Below are positions 7,387 through 15,567 of a DNA stretch of 64,000 nt, piece by piece. This DNA comes from Chloroflexota bacterium. Its GTDB lineage: Bacteria > Chloroflexota > Anaerolineae > Anaerolineales > UBA4823. The stretch spans positions 62,001 to 126,000 of the forward strand of contig JAAYXE010000099.1 of NCBI GenBank assembly GCA_012516075.1. The letters run 5' to 3'. Made by a program: the position numbers and the translations under genes. Position 1 is the first letter of the stretch. Each line of letters starts with the position of its first letter. The notes beneath the pieces were generated by a model. The model saw only the letters and a list, made by a program, of their open reading frames with translations. It ran no database searches and was not told the DNA's origin.

Positions 7387-8346
7387 ATGCTCATGAAAAA
7401 AGTCTCTGCCGTTTTGATCCTTCCAGGAATACTTCTGGCCTTCTTGCTGGCCGCCGCGCTGGTCTTTCCGGCAGGTGCAGTGGCTCAGGAAAATCTGACC
7501 CTGCCCGAAGCACGCATTGATCTCTGGCCCGAATACGACCGGCCCGAGATGCTCGTCATCCAGAATTTCGTCCTGCCCGCCAGTGTAAGCCTGCCGGCAG
7601 AGGTGGTGTTCCGGATTCCAGCCGCCAGCGGAGGTCCTTCTGCTGTTGCCGTGCGCCAGCCGGACGGCGCGCTCTATGAAACCCCTTATACCGAAGAACA
7701 GGCAGGCGCCTGGATAGCCGTCCAGGTAACGGCTACCACGCCCGAGATTGTGATCGAGTATTATGATCCTGGCCTGACCAAAGAAGGAAGTATGCGCAGC
7801 TATACCTACCAGTGGCCGGGTGATCCGGCTGTTGAGTCAATGACCCTGCGCATTCAGCAGCCGGCACAAGCCAGTCAGATGACGATCACTGGAGGTCTGG
7901 GTACCGGCACGGTTGGCAGCGATGGGCTGACCTATTACGTGAAGGATCTGGGGGAGATCGCTGCCGGTCAGGCTTTTTCACTGGAGCTGCAGTATACAAA
8001 ACCTTCTGACGATCTGACGGTCAGTGGTCTGCCAGTGCAGCCTGCTTCACCTATTCAGGAGACAACCGCCGGCAGCGTCCAGCTGGTATCCGCGCTGCCC
8101 TGGGTCCTGGGCGGCTTTGGAGTGCTCTTTATTGCGGTTGGCGGATGGTGGTACTGGAGATCTGGCCGGGGGGATGCAAAACAGACCACCCCGGCGCGTG
8201 CTCGAGGCTCACGATCATCGGGCAAATTAAAAGGAAAACCGGCTCCTTCCGACGGAGAGTACATCTACTGTCACCAGTGTGGAAACCGTGCGGCTCCAGG
8301 AGATCGCTTCTGCCGCACCTGCGGAACCCAGCTGCGAGGCAGATGA
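7387..8346 (+). CDS. Membrane-anchored secreted-domain protein with C-terminal zinc ribbon, function unknown
   Basis: A 319-residue protein with an N-terminal signal segment (LAFLLAAALVFPAGAVAQ). A beta-rich domain of about 200 residues, presumed extracytoplasmic, follows; then one membrane helix (WVLGGFGVLFIAVGGWWYW, about residues 240-260), a basic linker, and a zinc ribbon at the extreme C-terminus (CHQCG...FCRTCG). I chose the Met at 7387 over one at 7369 because AGAGGGG lies 7 bases before it. The layout resembles the C-terminal part of the diheme lipoprotein at 21738-23726 (beta domain, one helix, cytosolic tail). It follows the riboflavin ABC genes by 32 bases and is probably cotranscribed. 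No known function is recognised. Confidence 0.75.
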   Translation: MLMKKVSAVLILPGILLAFLLAAALVFPAGAVAQENLTLPEARIDLWPEYDRPEMLVIQNFVLPASVSLPAEVVFRIPAASGGPSAVAVRQPDGALYETPYTEEQAGAWIAVQVTATTPEIVIEYYDPGLTKEGSMRSYTYQWPGDPAVESMTLRIQQPAQASQMTITGGLGTGTVGSDGLTYYVKDLGEIAAGQAFSLELQYTKPSDDLTVSGLPVQPASPIQETTAGSVQLVSALPWVLGGFGVLFIAVGGWWYWRSGRGDAKQTTPARARGSRSSGKLKGKPAPSDGEYIYCHQCGNRAAPGDRFCRTCGTQLRGR

Positions 8347-8394
8347 AAACAACCCGGGCAGGTACTGTCCGGGCTGCTGGAGTAAACAAAAGGT

Positions 8395-8436
8395 GAAGGC
8401 GCTGCCCGGTTCGTAAGTAACCAGGGCAGCGCCTTC
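8395..8436. terminator. Bidirectional terminator between convergent genes
   Basis: A 13-bp stem GAAGGCGCTGCCC / GGGCAGCGCCTTC with a 16-base loop. It lies between the zinc-ribbon gene (plus) and the decaheme gene (minus). The minus-strand side is followed by CACCTTTTGTTT. A smaller CCCGG/CCGGG hairpin lies just before it. Confidence 0.65.
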
Positions 8437-8445
8437 TGATTCAGA

Positions 8446-10704
8446 TCACGAGCCGTCTTCGGCGGTCTCCGTCTCCACAGGTACTCCTGCACCTGAATTG
8501 ACCGGGGGGCGGGTCAGGCCGGATGCATCGCCAATGGAGTCGATGCTGTCGTACAGGAACTGCAGGACGTATTCATTGTTGTGAGCGAACGCGCCCGGAT
8601 CCTTGGCGACCCAGGTGTAGTTATAGGCCGCACGCAGCAGATTCGGAGTCCAGCTTACGAAGCGGTTGTCGTTGCTGGCTTCATCCGGGTCCACCTGGCC
8701 ATTGCCGTTCAGGTCGTTGAACCAGTAAGGATACCTGGCGGGATTGTAGGCCAGCGGCGTACCTCTGCGCTGGCTGTATTCCAGGATGGCCTCAAACAGC
8801 AAATTGTGCATAGTCTCGATTTCGAAGGCGATTCCCTCATCCGGGTCGCCGTCGCCATCGTAGTCAATACCTTCTCCGTCCGGATCGAGGCGGATGCTGC
8901 GCAGATCCTCCTGGGTTTCAACACCGGGATGGCAGAGGACACAGGTGTTCACCTGAATGGTCAGCGCATGCGGGTCATGGCATTCCACGCAGGAGTCAAA
9001 CGGAGGGATGTGATCGAACCTTCCGTTGTATTCCCGCCCCTCGTACTCATAGGCTCCATGCGCCTCTGAGCCGAAGAGCGTGGCGCCGGCTGCGAAGTAG
9101 TGCGGGTTGCGGAAGCTGAGCGCTTCGGACGCCTGGTCATCACCGACGCCAACGCGGTTGATGGCCGCATCCACGGAGCGCGTGGATTCACGCCCCTGGT
9201 GACAGGTCATGCACAGATTGCCCTGGGGGTTGTCCTGGAAGCCCAGTACCTCTCCACTGGGGAACTCGACTTCTGCCACCTCATACAGGGTGAAGTCATC
9301 GATGTTGGTATGGCAGGTTGTGCATGACAGGTTGGTAGAAGGCGGAATGGAGATGGTGGCGCCGTTTTCGATGAACATGGGCAGCCCTTCGGCCGTATGG
9401 CAGCGAACGCAGGTGGCTTCCACAATCCCTTCCTCGTCCCAGTGGCGCCAGGCTTCGTAGAAGGAAGCAAAGTGCCCGGGGTCATTGCGGTTGGCGCGCG
9501 ACAGATCAACGGCCTGTGAGCCAAGCGCCTCGTTTAACACATCGATCGAGTCATAGAGGAGCTGGATGATGTATTTGCCATTGTGGGCATAATTCCCGGG
9601 ATCCTTTAGTGACACCTGGTAGTTGTAGGCAGCCTGCAGCAGCCGGCCGGTAAAGGCATTGTAGCCGTTACTCGAGGTAGCCTCATCCTCGTCCACCACT
9701 CCGTTTTCGTTGGTGTCGATAAAGAAATACGGATGGGAATGCTCATCGTAGGCGATCGGGGTTCCGACAACACTGCTGGCATACGCCTGCATGGCCTGCA
9801 TCAGCATCTGCTGGAGCGTTTCGATCTCGTAGTAGATGCCTTCTGCGATCTCGCCATCGCCATCGTAATCCAGCATTGAACCCTGCATGCGGATGTTGCG
9901 CAGATCTTCAACGCTGGCTACGCCCTCGTGGCAGGTTGTACACCCTTCGATGCGGATTTCCAGGGTGTGGGGGTTATGGCATTCGGCGCAGGTATCGTAT
10001 TCTTCTACGTGTTCAAACTTGTACACGTAGGCCCGGTCGGAATATTCATATCCGCCCTTTACCTGGGTGCCGTACAATGTGGCAGCCGCGGCATAGTAGT
10101 GGATGTTGACAAACCGCAGATCCTCACTGGGCGTATCCAGGTCTTCGGTCAGACCGGCGTTTTCGATGGCTGAATTTACCTGTACCACAGAAGAACGGCC
10201 CTGGTGACATTCCATACAGCGGGCCGAGGGACCCAGTCCAGCAAGTTCTATGCCAGAAGGAAAGACCACTGCATCCAGAGTGCCAGCCACCTGATTATGG
10301 CAGGCCTGGCATTCGATCACCGTGCCGATTGGGGCCGCGTTATCTACCTGGTGAAAAGCGGTGCCGTCCACACCCAGATAGTCGAGATAGCCCGGTGTAC
10401 TGTGGCAGCGGGCGCACTGTGCGGGAATTTCCTGAGGATCTTCCTCATCCCAGTGCCGGAAGGCCTCTGAATCAGCATCGGCATGCGGTGAATTCACCCA
10501 TGCCTCCTGGAATGGAACCACATCAACCACCGGCTCGGCAGGGCAGGTGGGACAATCTGGGCAGGGAGCGGCTGTTGGGCAGGGGACCTGCGTTACAGCC
10601 GCTGCATCTTCTGTTACTGCCGGTCCTGGCGCCTGCTGGCAGGCTGCTAAAGCGAACAAGAGAAACAGCAGCAACCCCCCTTTCCACAAATAGCTTCGTT
10701 TCAT
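8446..10704 (-). CDS. Decaheme c-type cytochrome lipoprotein made of two pentaheme repeats
   Basis: A 752-residue lipoprotein (lipobox LAAC, Cys22) with ten CXXCH motifs, at residues 97, 132, 163, 239, 255 and 432, 461, 498, 572, 588. The two sets of five have matching spacing and flanking sequence (for example HWDEE before heme 1, CHQGR at heme 3, FAAGATLFG/YAAAATLYG, ECHDPH/ECHNPH), so the protein is an internal duplication. Each repeat carries two calcium-loop-like stretches: DYDGDGEIAEG and DTNENGVVDEDE in the first, DYDGDGDPDEG and DLNGNGQVDPDE in the second. The N-terminal linker is Cys/Pro-rich (PCPTAAPCPDCPTCP). It lies downstream of the cytochrome b / nonaheme genes but has its own structured leader. 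Likely a surface-exposed electron carrier or terminal reductase; no family name is recognised. Confidence 0.88.
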   Translation of the reverse strand: MKRSYLWKGGLLLFLLFALAACQQAPGPAVTEDAAAVTQVPCPTAAPCPDCPTCPAEPVVDVVPFQEAWVNSPHADADSEAFRHWDEEDPQEIPAQCARCHSTPGYLDYLGVDGTAFHQVDNAAPIGTVIECQACHNQVAGTLDAVVFPSGIELAGLGPSARCMECHQGRSSVVQVNSAIENAGLTEDLDTPSEDLRFVNIHYYAAAATLYGTQVKGGYEYSDRAYVYKFEHVEEYDTCAECHNPHTLEIRIEGCTTCHEGVASVEDLRNIRMQGSMLDYDGDGEIAEGIYYEIETLQQMLMQAMQAYASSVVGTPIAYDEHSHPYFFIDTNENGVVDEDEATSSNGYNAFTGRLLQAAYNYQVSLKDPGNYAHNGKYIIQLLYDSIDVLNEALGSQAVDLSRANRNDPGHFASFYEAWRHWDEEGIVEATCVRCHTAEGLPMFIENGATISIPPSTNLSCTTCHTNIDDFTLYEVAEVEFPSGEVLGFQDNPQGNLCMTCHQGRESTRSVDAAINRVGVGDDQASEALSFRNPHYFAAGATLFGSEAHGAYEYEGREYNGRFDHIPPFDSCVECHDPHALTIQVNTCVLCHPGVETQEDLRSIRLDPDGEGIDYDGDGDPDEGIAFEIETMHNLLFEAILEYSQRRGTPLAYNPARYPYWFNDLNGNGQVDPDEASNDNRFVSWTPNLLRAAYNYTWVAKDPGAFAHNNEYVLQFLYDSIDSIGDASGLTRPPVNSGAGVPVETETAEDGS

Positions 10705-10873
10705 GGCATTCTCCTCATCGTAGTTGATGAAACGAACTCGCCTTACCTGTCAGGGGTTTAGGTTCGTTTAGCGGTCGTTTTTTCACCTCCTTATACCGCA
10801 TTGTGTTGACCGGTGAAACACCGGTCAACAGGGCAGTTTTCCTGCCCCTGAAGGGGATATCTCCGACATTATA
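10705..10873 (-). promoter_or_regulatory. Promoter and structured 5' leader of the decaheme gene
   Basis: On the minus strand a consensus TATAAT (10873-10868) starts a leader of about 155 bases. It contains a GGGCAG/CTGCCC hairpin, then the perfect 11-bp hairpin GTTGACCGGTG / CACCGGTCAAC with a TTT loop (10829-10805). A full anti-SD complement AAGGAGGTG follows with no ATG at the usual distance. GTG within it opens a 23-codon frame ending 10 bases before the decaheme ATG (10786-10715). The -35 is poor. GATGAGGAGA provides the ribosome-binding site of the decaheme gene itself. Confidence 0.5.
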
Positions 10874-10980
10874 TCTCAGAGATTAGAGCAGGATGAGAGA
10901 TAGTTGTCCCCATTAATGCATGACGAACATCACCAGATTCATATGATTTTCATTGTCATGCGGCATTCAACTCCCTTCTC

Positions 10981-12186
10981 TCATTGTTCCGTAGCACCAG
11001 CCTGTATCCATTCCACCACCTGGGCCAGTTCGTCTGGCGAGAGCTGGCCAGGATGCCCTCCGGCAGCCTGGATTTGCACCACAACGCTGTTATCCGGATC
11101 TCCAGGCACAACACCCGGGCCGCTCAACCCACCTTCCAGGGCGTCCTGATATGTCGCCAGGGAAAGGCCGCCGAAGGAACCCTGAACGTGGCAGCTTCCG
11201 CAGCGATTTTCGAAAAGAACGGAAACACCACCTTCCCAGGAATCGAAATTCAGCGCGCCTTCGGGCAGCGGTGTCAGCGTGGGCAGCGGGGTCGGAGTGA
11301 TGGGGACAAAGACCGGCGCGGTTTCACCGGGCGGCAGGGTGGTAATGGCGGTTTCCTCGAAGGTGACAAAGCGGACGAGCCCGTAGCCGAGCACCAACAC
11401 AATCACACCGGCAAGCGGGTAAAAAATTCGCTCCCTCTGGCGGACCACTTCAGGAGGCGGGGGCCGGTGGGCAGTACCGGAGCGGATGGCATCCAGTTCG
11501 GCCGGGTGTTCGTGCTCCATCTCCTCTTCGGTGAGCTTTCCGGTAAACATGCTGCGGTTGAAGTGGCGGATATGGACGTGATAAAAGTGCCAGATAATGA
11601 TGGCCAGAACGGCCAGCAGCGCTTCACCCCCATGAGCCGCCTTGGCCGCAGGAATCGCCTCTCCGGGAAGGAAGCGCGCGGTGGCGATCGGGTTCCACAT
11701 CATAAACCCGGTGATGGCCATGATGACCGTCCCCCAGACCACGGCCAGGTATTCGACTTTTTCGGCATACATATAGCGTCCGTAATAGGCCTTGCGCGTC
11801 CGCCTGCCCAGGTAGAACAGAATGTCATGGAACAGATGACGGAAATCTTCGAACGTTGGGAGCATGCTCAATGGGGCGCGCTGGACGAAGACCCGGTAAA
11901 TCACCGCCACGATGTGAAAGATGCTGACCGCCATAAGAGCCACAGCTGAGGTGCGGTGGATAATGCGGGCGGTTTCTATCCCCCCAAGCAGGCTGATCAC
12001 GGCCTCGCCGGCAGGCGTGATGGCGTATTTCTGAGCCAATCCGGTAATGCCCAGAAGGGAGAAGGATACCAGCAGGACAGCATGTTCGATCCGCTGTGTG
12101 CGGCTGAAGCGGGTGTAAACCCTTACCTCTTCTCTGGCGGGGGCCTCTGCTTCAGCGCCGGGCTGGGCCGGGTACGATTCAGCCAT
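10981..12186 (-). CDS. Diheme cytochrome b (FdhI/HydC-like) fused to a C-terminal cytochrome c domain
   Basis: A 401-residue integral membrane protein. Residues about 20-240 form a four-helix cytochrome b561-type quinone module with heme-ligand histidines in IEHAVLL, IHRTSAV...FHIVAV, AHGGEALL and IWHFYHVHIRHFNRSMFTG. A further membrane helix (FYPLAGVIVLVLGYGLVRF, about residue 260) leads to a Pro/Thr linker and a monoheme cytochrome c domain with CGSCH near residue 332. It should take electrons from menaquinol (or give them) and pass them outward through its own c heme. Start ATG has AGGAG upstream; it overlaps the end of the nonaheme gene by 8 bases. It is a paralogue of the 253-residue cytochrome b at 13468-14229, which lacks the c domain. 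Confidence 0.88.
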   Translation of the reverse strand: MAESYPAQPGAEAEAPAREEVRVYTRFSRTQRIEHAVLLVSFSLLGITGLAQKYAITPAGEAVISLLGGIETARIIHRTSAVALMAVSIFHIVAVIYRVFVQRAPLSMLPTFEDFRHLFHDILFYLGRRTRKAYYGRYMYAEKVEYLAVVWGTVIMAITGFMMWNPIATARFLPGEAIPAAKAAHGGEALLAVLAIIIWHFYHVHIRHFNRSMFTGKLTEEEMEHEHPAELDAIRSGTAHRPPPPEVVRQRERIFYPLAGVIVLVLGYGLVRFVTFEETAITTLPPGETAPVFVPITPTPLPTLTPLPEGALNFDSWEGGVSVLFENRCGSCHVQGSFGGLSLATYQDALEGGLSGPGVVPGDPDNSVVVQIQAAGGHPGQLSPDELAQVVEWIQAGATEQ

Positions 12187-13471
12187 TCTCGCTCTCCTGG
12201 GATGGGCTGCCGGTGTCTTCTTCCGGTGATGGTTGTTCTGAGTCCGGTGCAGTACTAGTACTTTCTTCGCTAGCCGGGCTCTCGCCTTCTGGTGCAGCAG
12301 GTTCTATGCGCTGTGCTCTCCATTTGCGGAGCAGTGTCATTGCGTCCATGATGACAAGGATCGTCATGCCGCCCAGGACGACCGGAATAAAGAAACGGTA
12401 GAAGGTGTCTACGGTAAAGACCAGCGGATAGCGATCCGGTGAAGGGATGTAATGTGACAGCCAGGCTGTGGGGAAGTTCTGACTGGCATCGGGGTGACAG
12501 CGCTGGCAGGTTTCGAGCAAATTTTGCTTTACGCGCAGCCCTTTTTCCGGGTCGTCCGGGTCAATGATGTTGTGGATCCCGTGACAGTCATAGCAGACCG
12601 GTTTGTTGGTTTCCTGATCCGGATGGCTGCGTTGAAACAGGACGACGGTTGTGCCGTGGAAGTCGGCGACATAGGTGTCCAGCACCTGTGTCGAAATCCC
12701 GTAAGGCTCCATGATTTCCGGGTTGGTGTGGCAGCCAGCGCAGATATTCGGGGAGCGCAGGCGGAAAGCGGCAGTATTAGGGTCCTCAATACTGTGCACA
12801 CCATGACAGTCCGTGCAGGTGGGAACGTTGGGATCGCTGCCCTCGAGCAGAGCGGAACCGTGGACGCTTTCTGCGTAAATCTGGTAAATGGCATAGTGGC
12901 AGTTGGCGCATGTTTGCGGCACCCAATCGCGCGCTTGGGGCAGTAGTTCATTCGAGTCCGGCTGAGTCAGACGCCGCGTGGTATGCGCGGTGTGGCAGTC
13001 TGTGCAGATGGCGGCGTTCAGGTTGCCCGCCTGCAGAGCGGTTTCGTGCACGCTGTCCTTGACCTGCTCAAACTGGGCGGTATGGCAGCGCTGGCAGACA
13101 CTCACCAGCTGCAAACTCGCATCGCGCGCGTTTTCGGCCTCGAATGGGGGGTGGGGATATTCACCCACCTGCGTATGGCACTGCACACAGGCGTATCCCT
13201 GCTCTCCATGCACCGAGCGTGCAAACAAGCCTTCCGGTACGAATAAGCTCCATTCCTCTCCATCGTTCAACGTCATGGAGATACCCGGGTTCCCGTGACA
13301 GCTCAAACAGGTTTCGTTACCGATGGAGAGGTTCGGGTCGGGTGTATTTTGCAGAACAGGCTGAGCCGCCGCCTGTGTGTTGTGAGGACCGTCTGGCGGG
13401 GCTGTGAGGACCAAAACCGCCATGAAAACTGCTCCACCGATGAGGAAAAGAGCCGCTCGATACCAGCTCAT
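12179..13471 (-). CDS. Nonaheme c-type cytochrome with C-terminal membrane anchor (copy 2)
   Basis: A 430-residue protein with an N-terminal membrane segment or uncleaved signal (AALFLIGGAVFMAVLVLTAP). Nine CXXCH motifs follow (CLSCH, CVQCH, CQRCH, CTDCH, CANCH, CTDCH, CAGCH, CYDCH, CQRCH), then a C-terminal helix FFIPVVLGGMTILVIMDAM with a short Glu/Ser/Pro-rich cytosolic tail. Heme order and spacing match the nonaheme protein at 14226-15350, so the two are paralogues. The start overlaps the stop of the preceding cytochrome b by 4 bases and its stop overlaps the next cytochrome b-c start. It should relay electrons between the quinone module and outer cytochromes. Confidence 0.9.
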   Translation of the reverse strand: MSWYRAALFLIGGAVFMAVLVLTAPPDGPHNTQAAAQPVLQNTPDPNLSIGNETCLSCHGNPGISMTLNDGEEWSLFVPEGLFARSVHGEQGYACVQCHTQVGEYPHPPFEAENARDASLQLVSVCQRCHTAQFEQVKDSVHETALQAGNLNAAICTDCHTAHTTRRLTQPDSNELLPQARDWVPQTCANCHYAIYQIYAESVHGSALLEGSDPNVPTCTDCHGVHSIEDPNTAAFRLRSPNICAGCHTNPEIMEPYGISTQVLDTYVADFHGTTVVLFQRSHPDQETNKPVCYDCHGIHNIIDPDDPEKGLRVKQNLLETCQRCHPDASQNFPTAWLSHYIPSPDRYPLVFTVDTFYRFFIPVVLGGMTILVIMDAMTLLRKWRAQRIEPAAPEGESPASEESTSTAPDSEQPSPEEDTGSPSQESENG

Positions 13472-14229
13472 CCGGCTATCTCTCCAGATTCGGGGGCATC
13501 AGGTTCTCCGAAATTTGCCCGGGCTTCTTCTTCTACCAGCCGACGGTACTCCAGCGTGTGATAATCCTGCATTTCGCGCTCGGACAAACGCCCGCTGAAG
13601 ATGCTCAGGTTCAGACGCTCCACATGCACGTGGTAGAAGTGCCAGACGACGATAAAGATGAGCGCGACCAGAGCCTCACTGCTGTGTGCCCGGTAGGCGG
13701 CGGGGATGGTCTCCCCTGGAAAGACCCGTGTCCACTGGATGGGAAACCAGAGGATGATCCCGGTCAGCACCAGGATGCCGATGCCTACAAACAAGAACCA
13801 GTAAGTAAACTTCTGCTCAAAGTTGTATTTACCGAACTCGGGTTTGCGTTCAGTCAGGAAGAACAGGTAGCGAAGCATTTGCCAGGCGTCGCGGAAATCC
13901 TTCCAGGTGGGGAAAATGTCCGCCGAGAGCCGGCCTCTCAGCATCAAATACAGGGAGTGCCCGATGTGGTAAATCACTTCGATGATCAACACTACAGCCG
14001 CCGCATGATGAATCTGGCGGACAAGGATTAACCTGCTGGGAGAAGTGAGGATCAGATGCCCCCACAGGTCGAAGTACTTTTGCGGCAGGCCCGTGAGTGC
14101 CAGCACGGTAAAGCTGAGGAACAGCAGGGCGTGCTCCCAGCGCTGTGCCAGGGTGAAGCGGGGAAAATGCCGCTCAACCCGAACAGCACTTTGAACGGGC
14201 AGGCTCTGATTGTCCTGTGCTTCCGTCAT
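13468..14229 (-). CDS. Diheme cytochrome b membrane subunit (FdhI/HydC-like)
   Basis: A 253-residue cytochrome b of the formate dehydrogenase gamma / hydrogenase cytochrome b type with four membrane helices. Candidate heme ligands are in WEHALLFLSF, QIHHAAAVV...VIYHIGH, AHSSEALV and VWHFYHVHVERLNLSIFSG. A longer reading frame extends to 14427, but that part lies inside the upstream nonaheme gene. ATG at 14229 overlaps that gene's TGA (ATGA), so it is the true start. With the nonaheme protein it forms a quinone-to-cytochrome c module, repeated by the next two genes. The C-terminus is cytosolic and acidic. Confidence 0.9.
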   Translation of the reverse strand: MTEAQDNQSLPVQSAVRVERHFPRFTLAQRWEHALLFLSFTVLALTGLPQKYFDLWGHLILTSPSRLILVRQIHHAAAVVLIIEVIYHIGHSLYLMLRGRLSADIFPTWKDFRDAWQMLRYLFFLTERKPEFGKYNFEQKFTYWFLFVGIGILVLTGIILWFPIQWTRVFPGETIPAAYRAHSSEALVALIFIVVWHFYHVHVERLNLSIFSGRLSEREMQDYHTLEYRRLVEEEARANFGEPDAPESGEIAG

Positions 14230-15350
14230 CCCAAACTCCTTCGCACCCTCACAACGGTTGCCCTCAAGATCTGTAAAAGGACATAAATCGCTGAAACCAT
14301 GAGGACCAGGTAGGCAAAATAGCGGTAGAAAATGTCTGTATAGAAGACATAAGGGTTCCTCTGAAGGTCGATCTGCGTGTGCCCTGTCCACGCGCCGACA
14401 AACTGCGGCCCTGCGCCCGGGTGACACTGCTGGCAGGTGCCCAGCAGGTTGTCAGGATGTACGCTCGACTGCGGGTCGCTGCTGCTTAAAATATTGTGGA
14501 CGCCGTGACAGTCGGTGCATACGGCGCTGCTGTGCCAGAGATTGGGCCAGCGCGCCTGATACACGGTTACGTCAACCCCGTGCCAGGAAAGCTGGTAGGT
14601 GCTGTAGACATCTGAATTCAACCCATACTGGCTCATCAGTTCAGGGTCGGCATGGCAGCCGGCGCAGAGTTCAGGGGTCTCCACACGAAAAGCCACGGCA
14701 GTAGGATCCTGAATGGCATGCACGCCGTGACAGTCTGTGCAGACGGGCACATCGGGGTTCTCTGCTTCCAGTAAGGCGGCTCCGTGCACACTGTCCCGGT
14801 AGACATCAAACACCTCAGTGTGGCATTCACCGCAGGTGAGTGATATTTGCGAACGGGGCTCATCCGGCGCCTGTACCGCATGGGCCGTATGACAGTCGGT
14901 GCAGATGGGAGCGCTGTCGCTGCCCTGTTCCACCGCCGCGGCGTGAATGCTGTCCATCGCCTCAGCGAAGAGGTCTGAATGACATTTCTGGCAGGCCTGG
15001 AAATAGGACTGGGCTAATTCTCTGGGGTTATTGAACTCAACCGGCGGGTGAGGGTAAGAGCGGATGTCGGTATGGCAGGCGATGCATTCAATGCCAAGAG
15101 AACTGTGCACCGAATGACTCAACGCCTCCGGTGAGATGTAAAGGGACAGGGTTTCACCATCGGGAAAGGTCAGGTCCAGATCGGGGTCGGCATGGCAGGA
15201 AAGGCAGTAATCCTCGGTCGTCTCCTGACTGCTGTCGCGCGCATATACCGGCTGGCTGAAGCTCAGGACAGCAAAGATGGGGACCAGAACGAAGATGGTA
15301 AATTTGAATGCCACACAAGGCATCACGGCGAAGGATTCAGGCTTTGCCAT
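14226..15350 (-). CDS. Nonaheme c-type cytochrome with C-terminal membrane anchor (copy 1)
   Basis: A 374-residue protein with a signal segment (FTIFVLVPIFAVLSF), nine CXXCH sites (the first at residue 49: CLSCH, CIACH, CQKCH, CTDCH, CGECH, CTDCH, CAGCH, CTDCH, CQQCH) and a C-terminal helix near residues 338-362. Repeated phrases CTDCHGVHAI and CTDCHGVHNI mark doubled heme-pair units. A histidine often follows each site at a fixed distance (DSVHG, SWHG), consistent with bis-His ligation. It overlaps the small membrane protein gene by 14 bases upstream and the cytochrome b gene by 4 bases downstream. Resembles the multiheme half of CbcL-like fusions, with the b subunit as a separate gene here. 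Confidence 0.9.
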   Translation of the reverse strand: MAKPESFAVMPCVAFKFTIFVLVPIFAVLSFSQPVYARDSSQETTEDYCLSCHADPDLDLTFPDGETLSLYISPEALSHSVHSSLGIECIACHTDIRSYPHPPVEFNNPRELAQSYFQACQKCHSDLFAEAMDSIHAAAVEQGSDSAPICTDCHTAHAVQAPDEPRSQISLTCGECHTEVFDVYRDSVHGAALLEAENPDVPVCTDCHGVHAIQDPTAVAFRVETPELCAGCHADPELMSQYGLNSDVYSTYQLSWHGVDVTVYQARWPNLWHSSAVCTDCHGVHNILSSSDPQSSVHPDNLLGTCQQCHPGAGPQFVGAWTGHTQIDLQRNPYVFYTDIFYRYFAYLVLMVSAIYVLLQILRATVVRVRRSLG

Positions 15351-15537
15351 GCATCCAGTTTCCTTCTTTCTCCCTGCCGTAACCGTTTCCGCTGTTATGG
15401 TCAGCCGGAGGCTGTGGAGGCTCTTTCAGCAGTCCCAGACGTTTTAGCAGGTAAGAAATACCCAGCATGATCAGCAGAGGGACTCCGCAGCGGAGCACAA
15501 ACATCAGGATGATGATGAGCGGGTTTGCACCTTCCAC
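15337..15537 (-). CDS. Small single-helix membrane protein of the multiheme cluster
   Basis: A 66-residue protein with a hydrophobic N-terminal half (about residues 6-30, PLIIILMFVLRCGVPLLIML) and a polar, Pro/Asn/Gly-rich C-terminal tail. The start is GTG; the 3' end overlaps the nonaheme gene by 14 bases, which supports translation. It may be an assembly or stability factor for the cytochrome complex. No homologue is recognised. Confidence 0.6.
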   Translation of the reverse strand: MEGANPLIIILMFVLRCGVPLLIMLGISYLLKRLGLLKEPPQPPADHNSGNGYGREKEGNWMHGKA

Positions 15538-15567
15538 GATCAGGTCATCCTTCCCTAACCAGGCAGG

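Noticed and set aside
10984-11949. Plus-strand open frame of about 320 codons
   Set aside because: Antisense to the cytochrome b-c fusion gene, polar low-complexity translation, no ribosome-binding site or family match.
13468-14427. Longer 319-codon form of the first cytochrome b
   Set aside because: The extra 66 codons lie inside the nonaheme gene in another frame and do not resemble a cytochrome b N-terminus; the ATGA overlap at 14226-14229 marks the real start.
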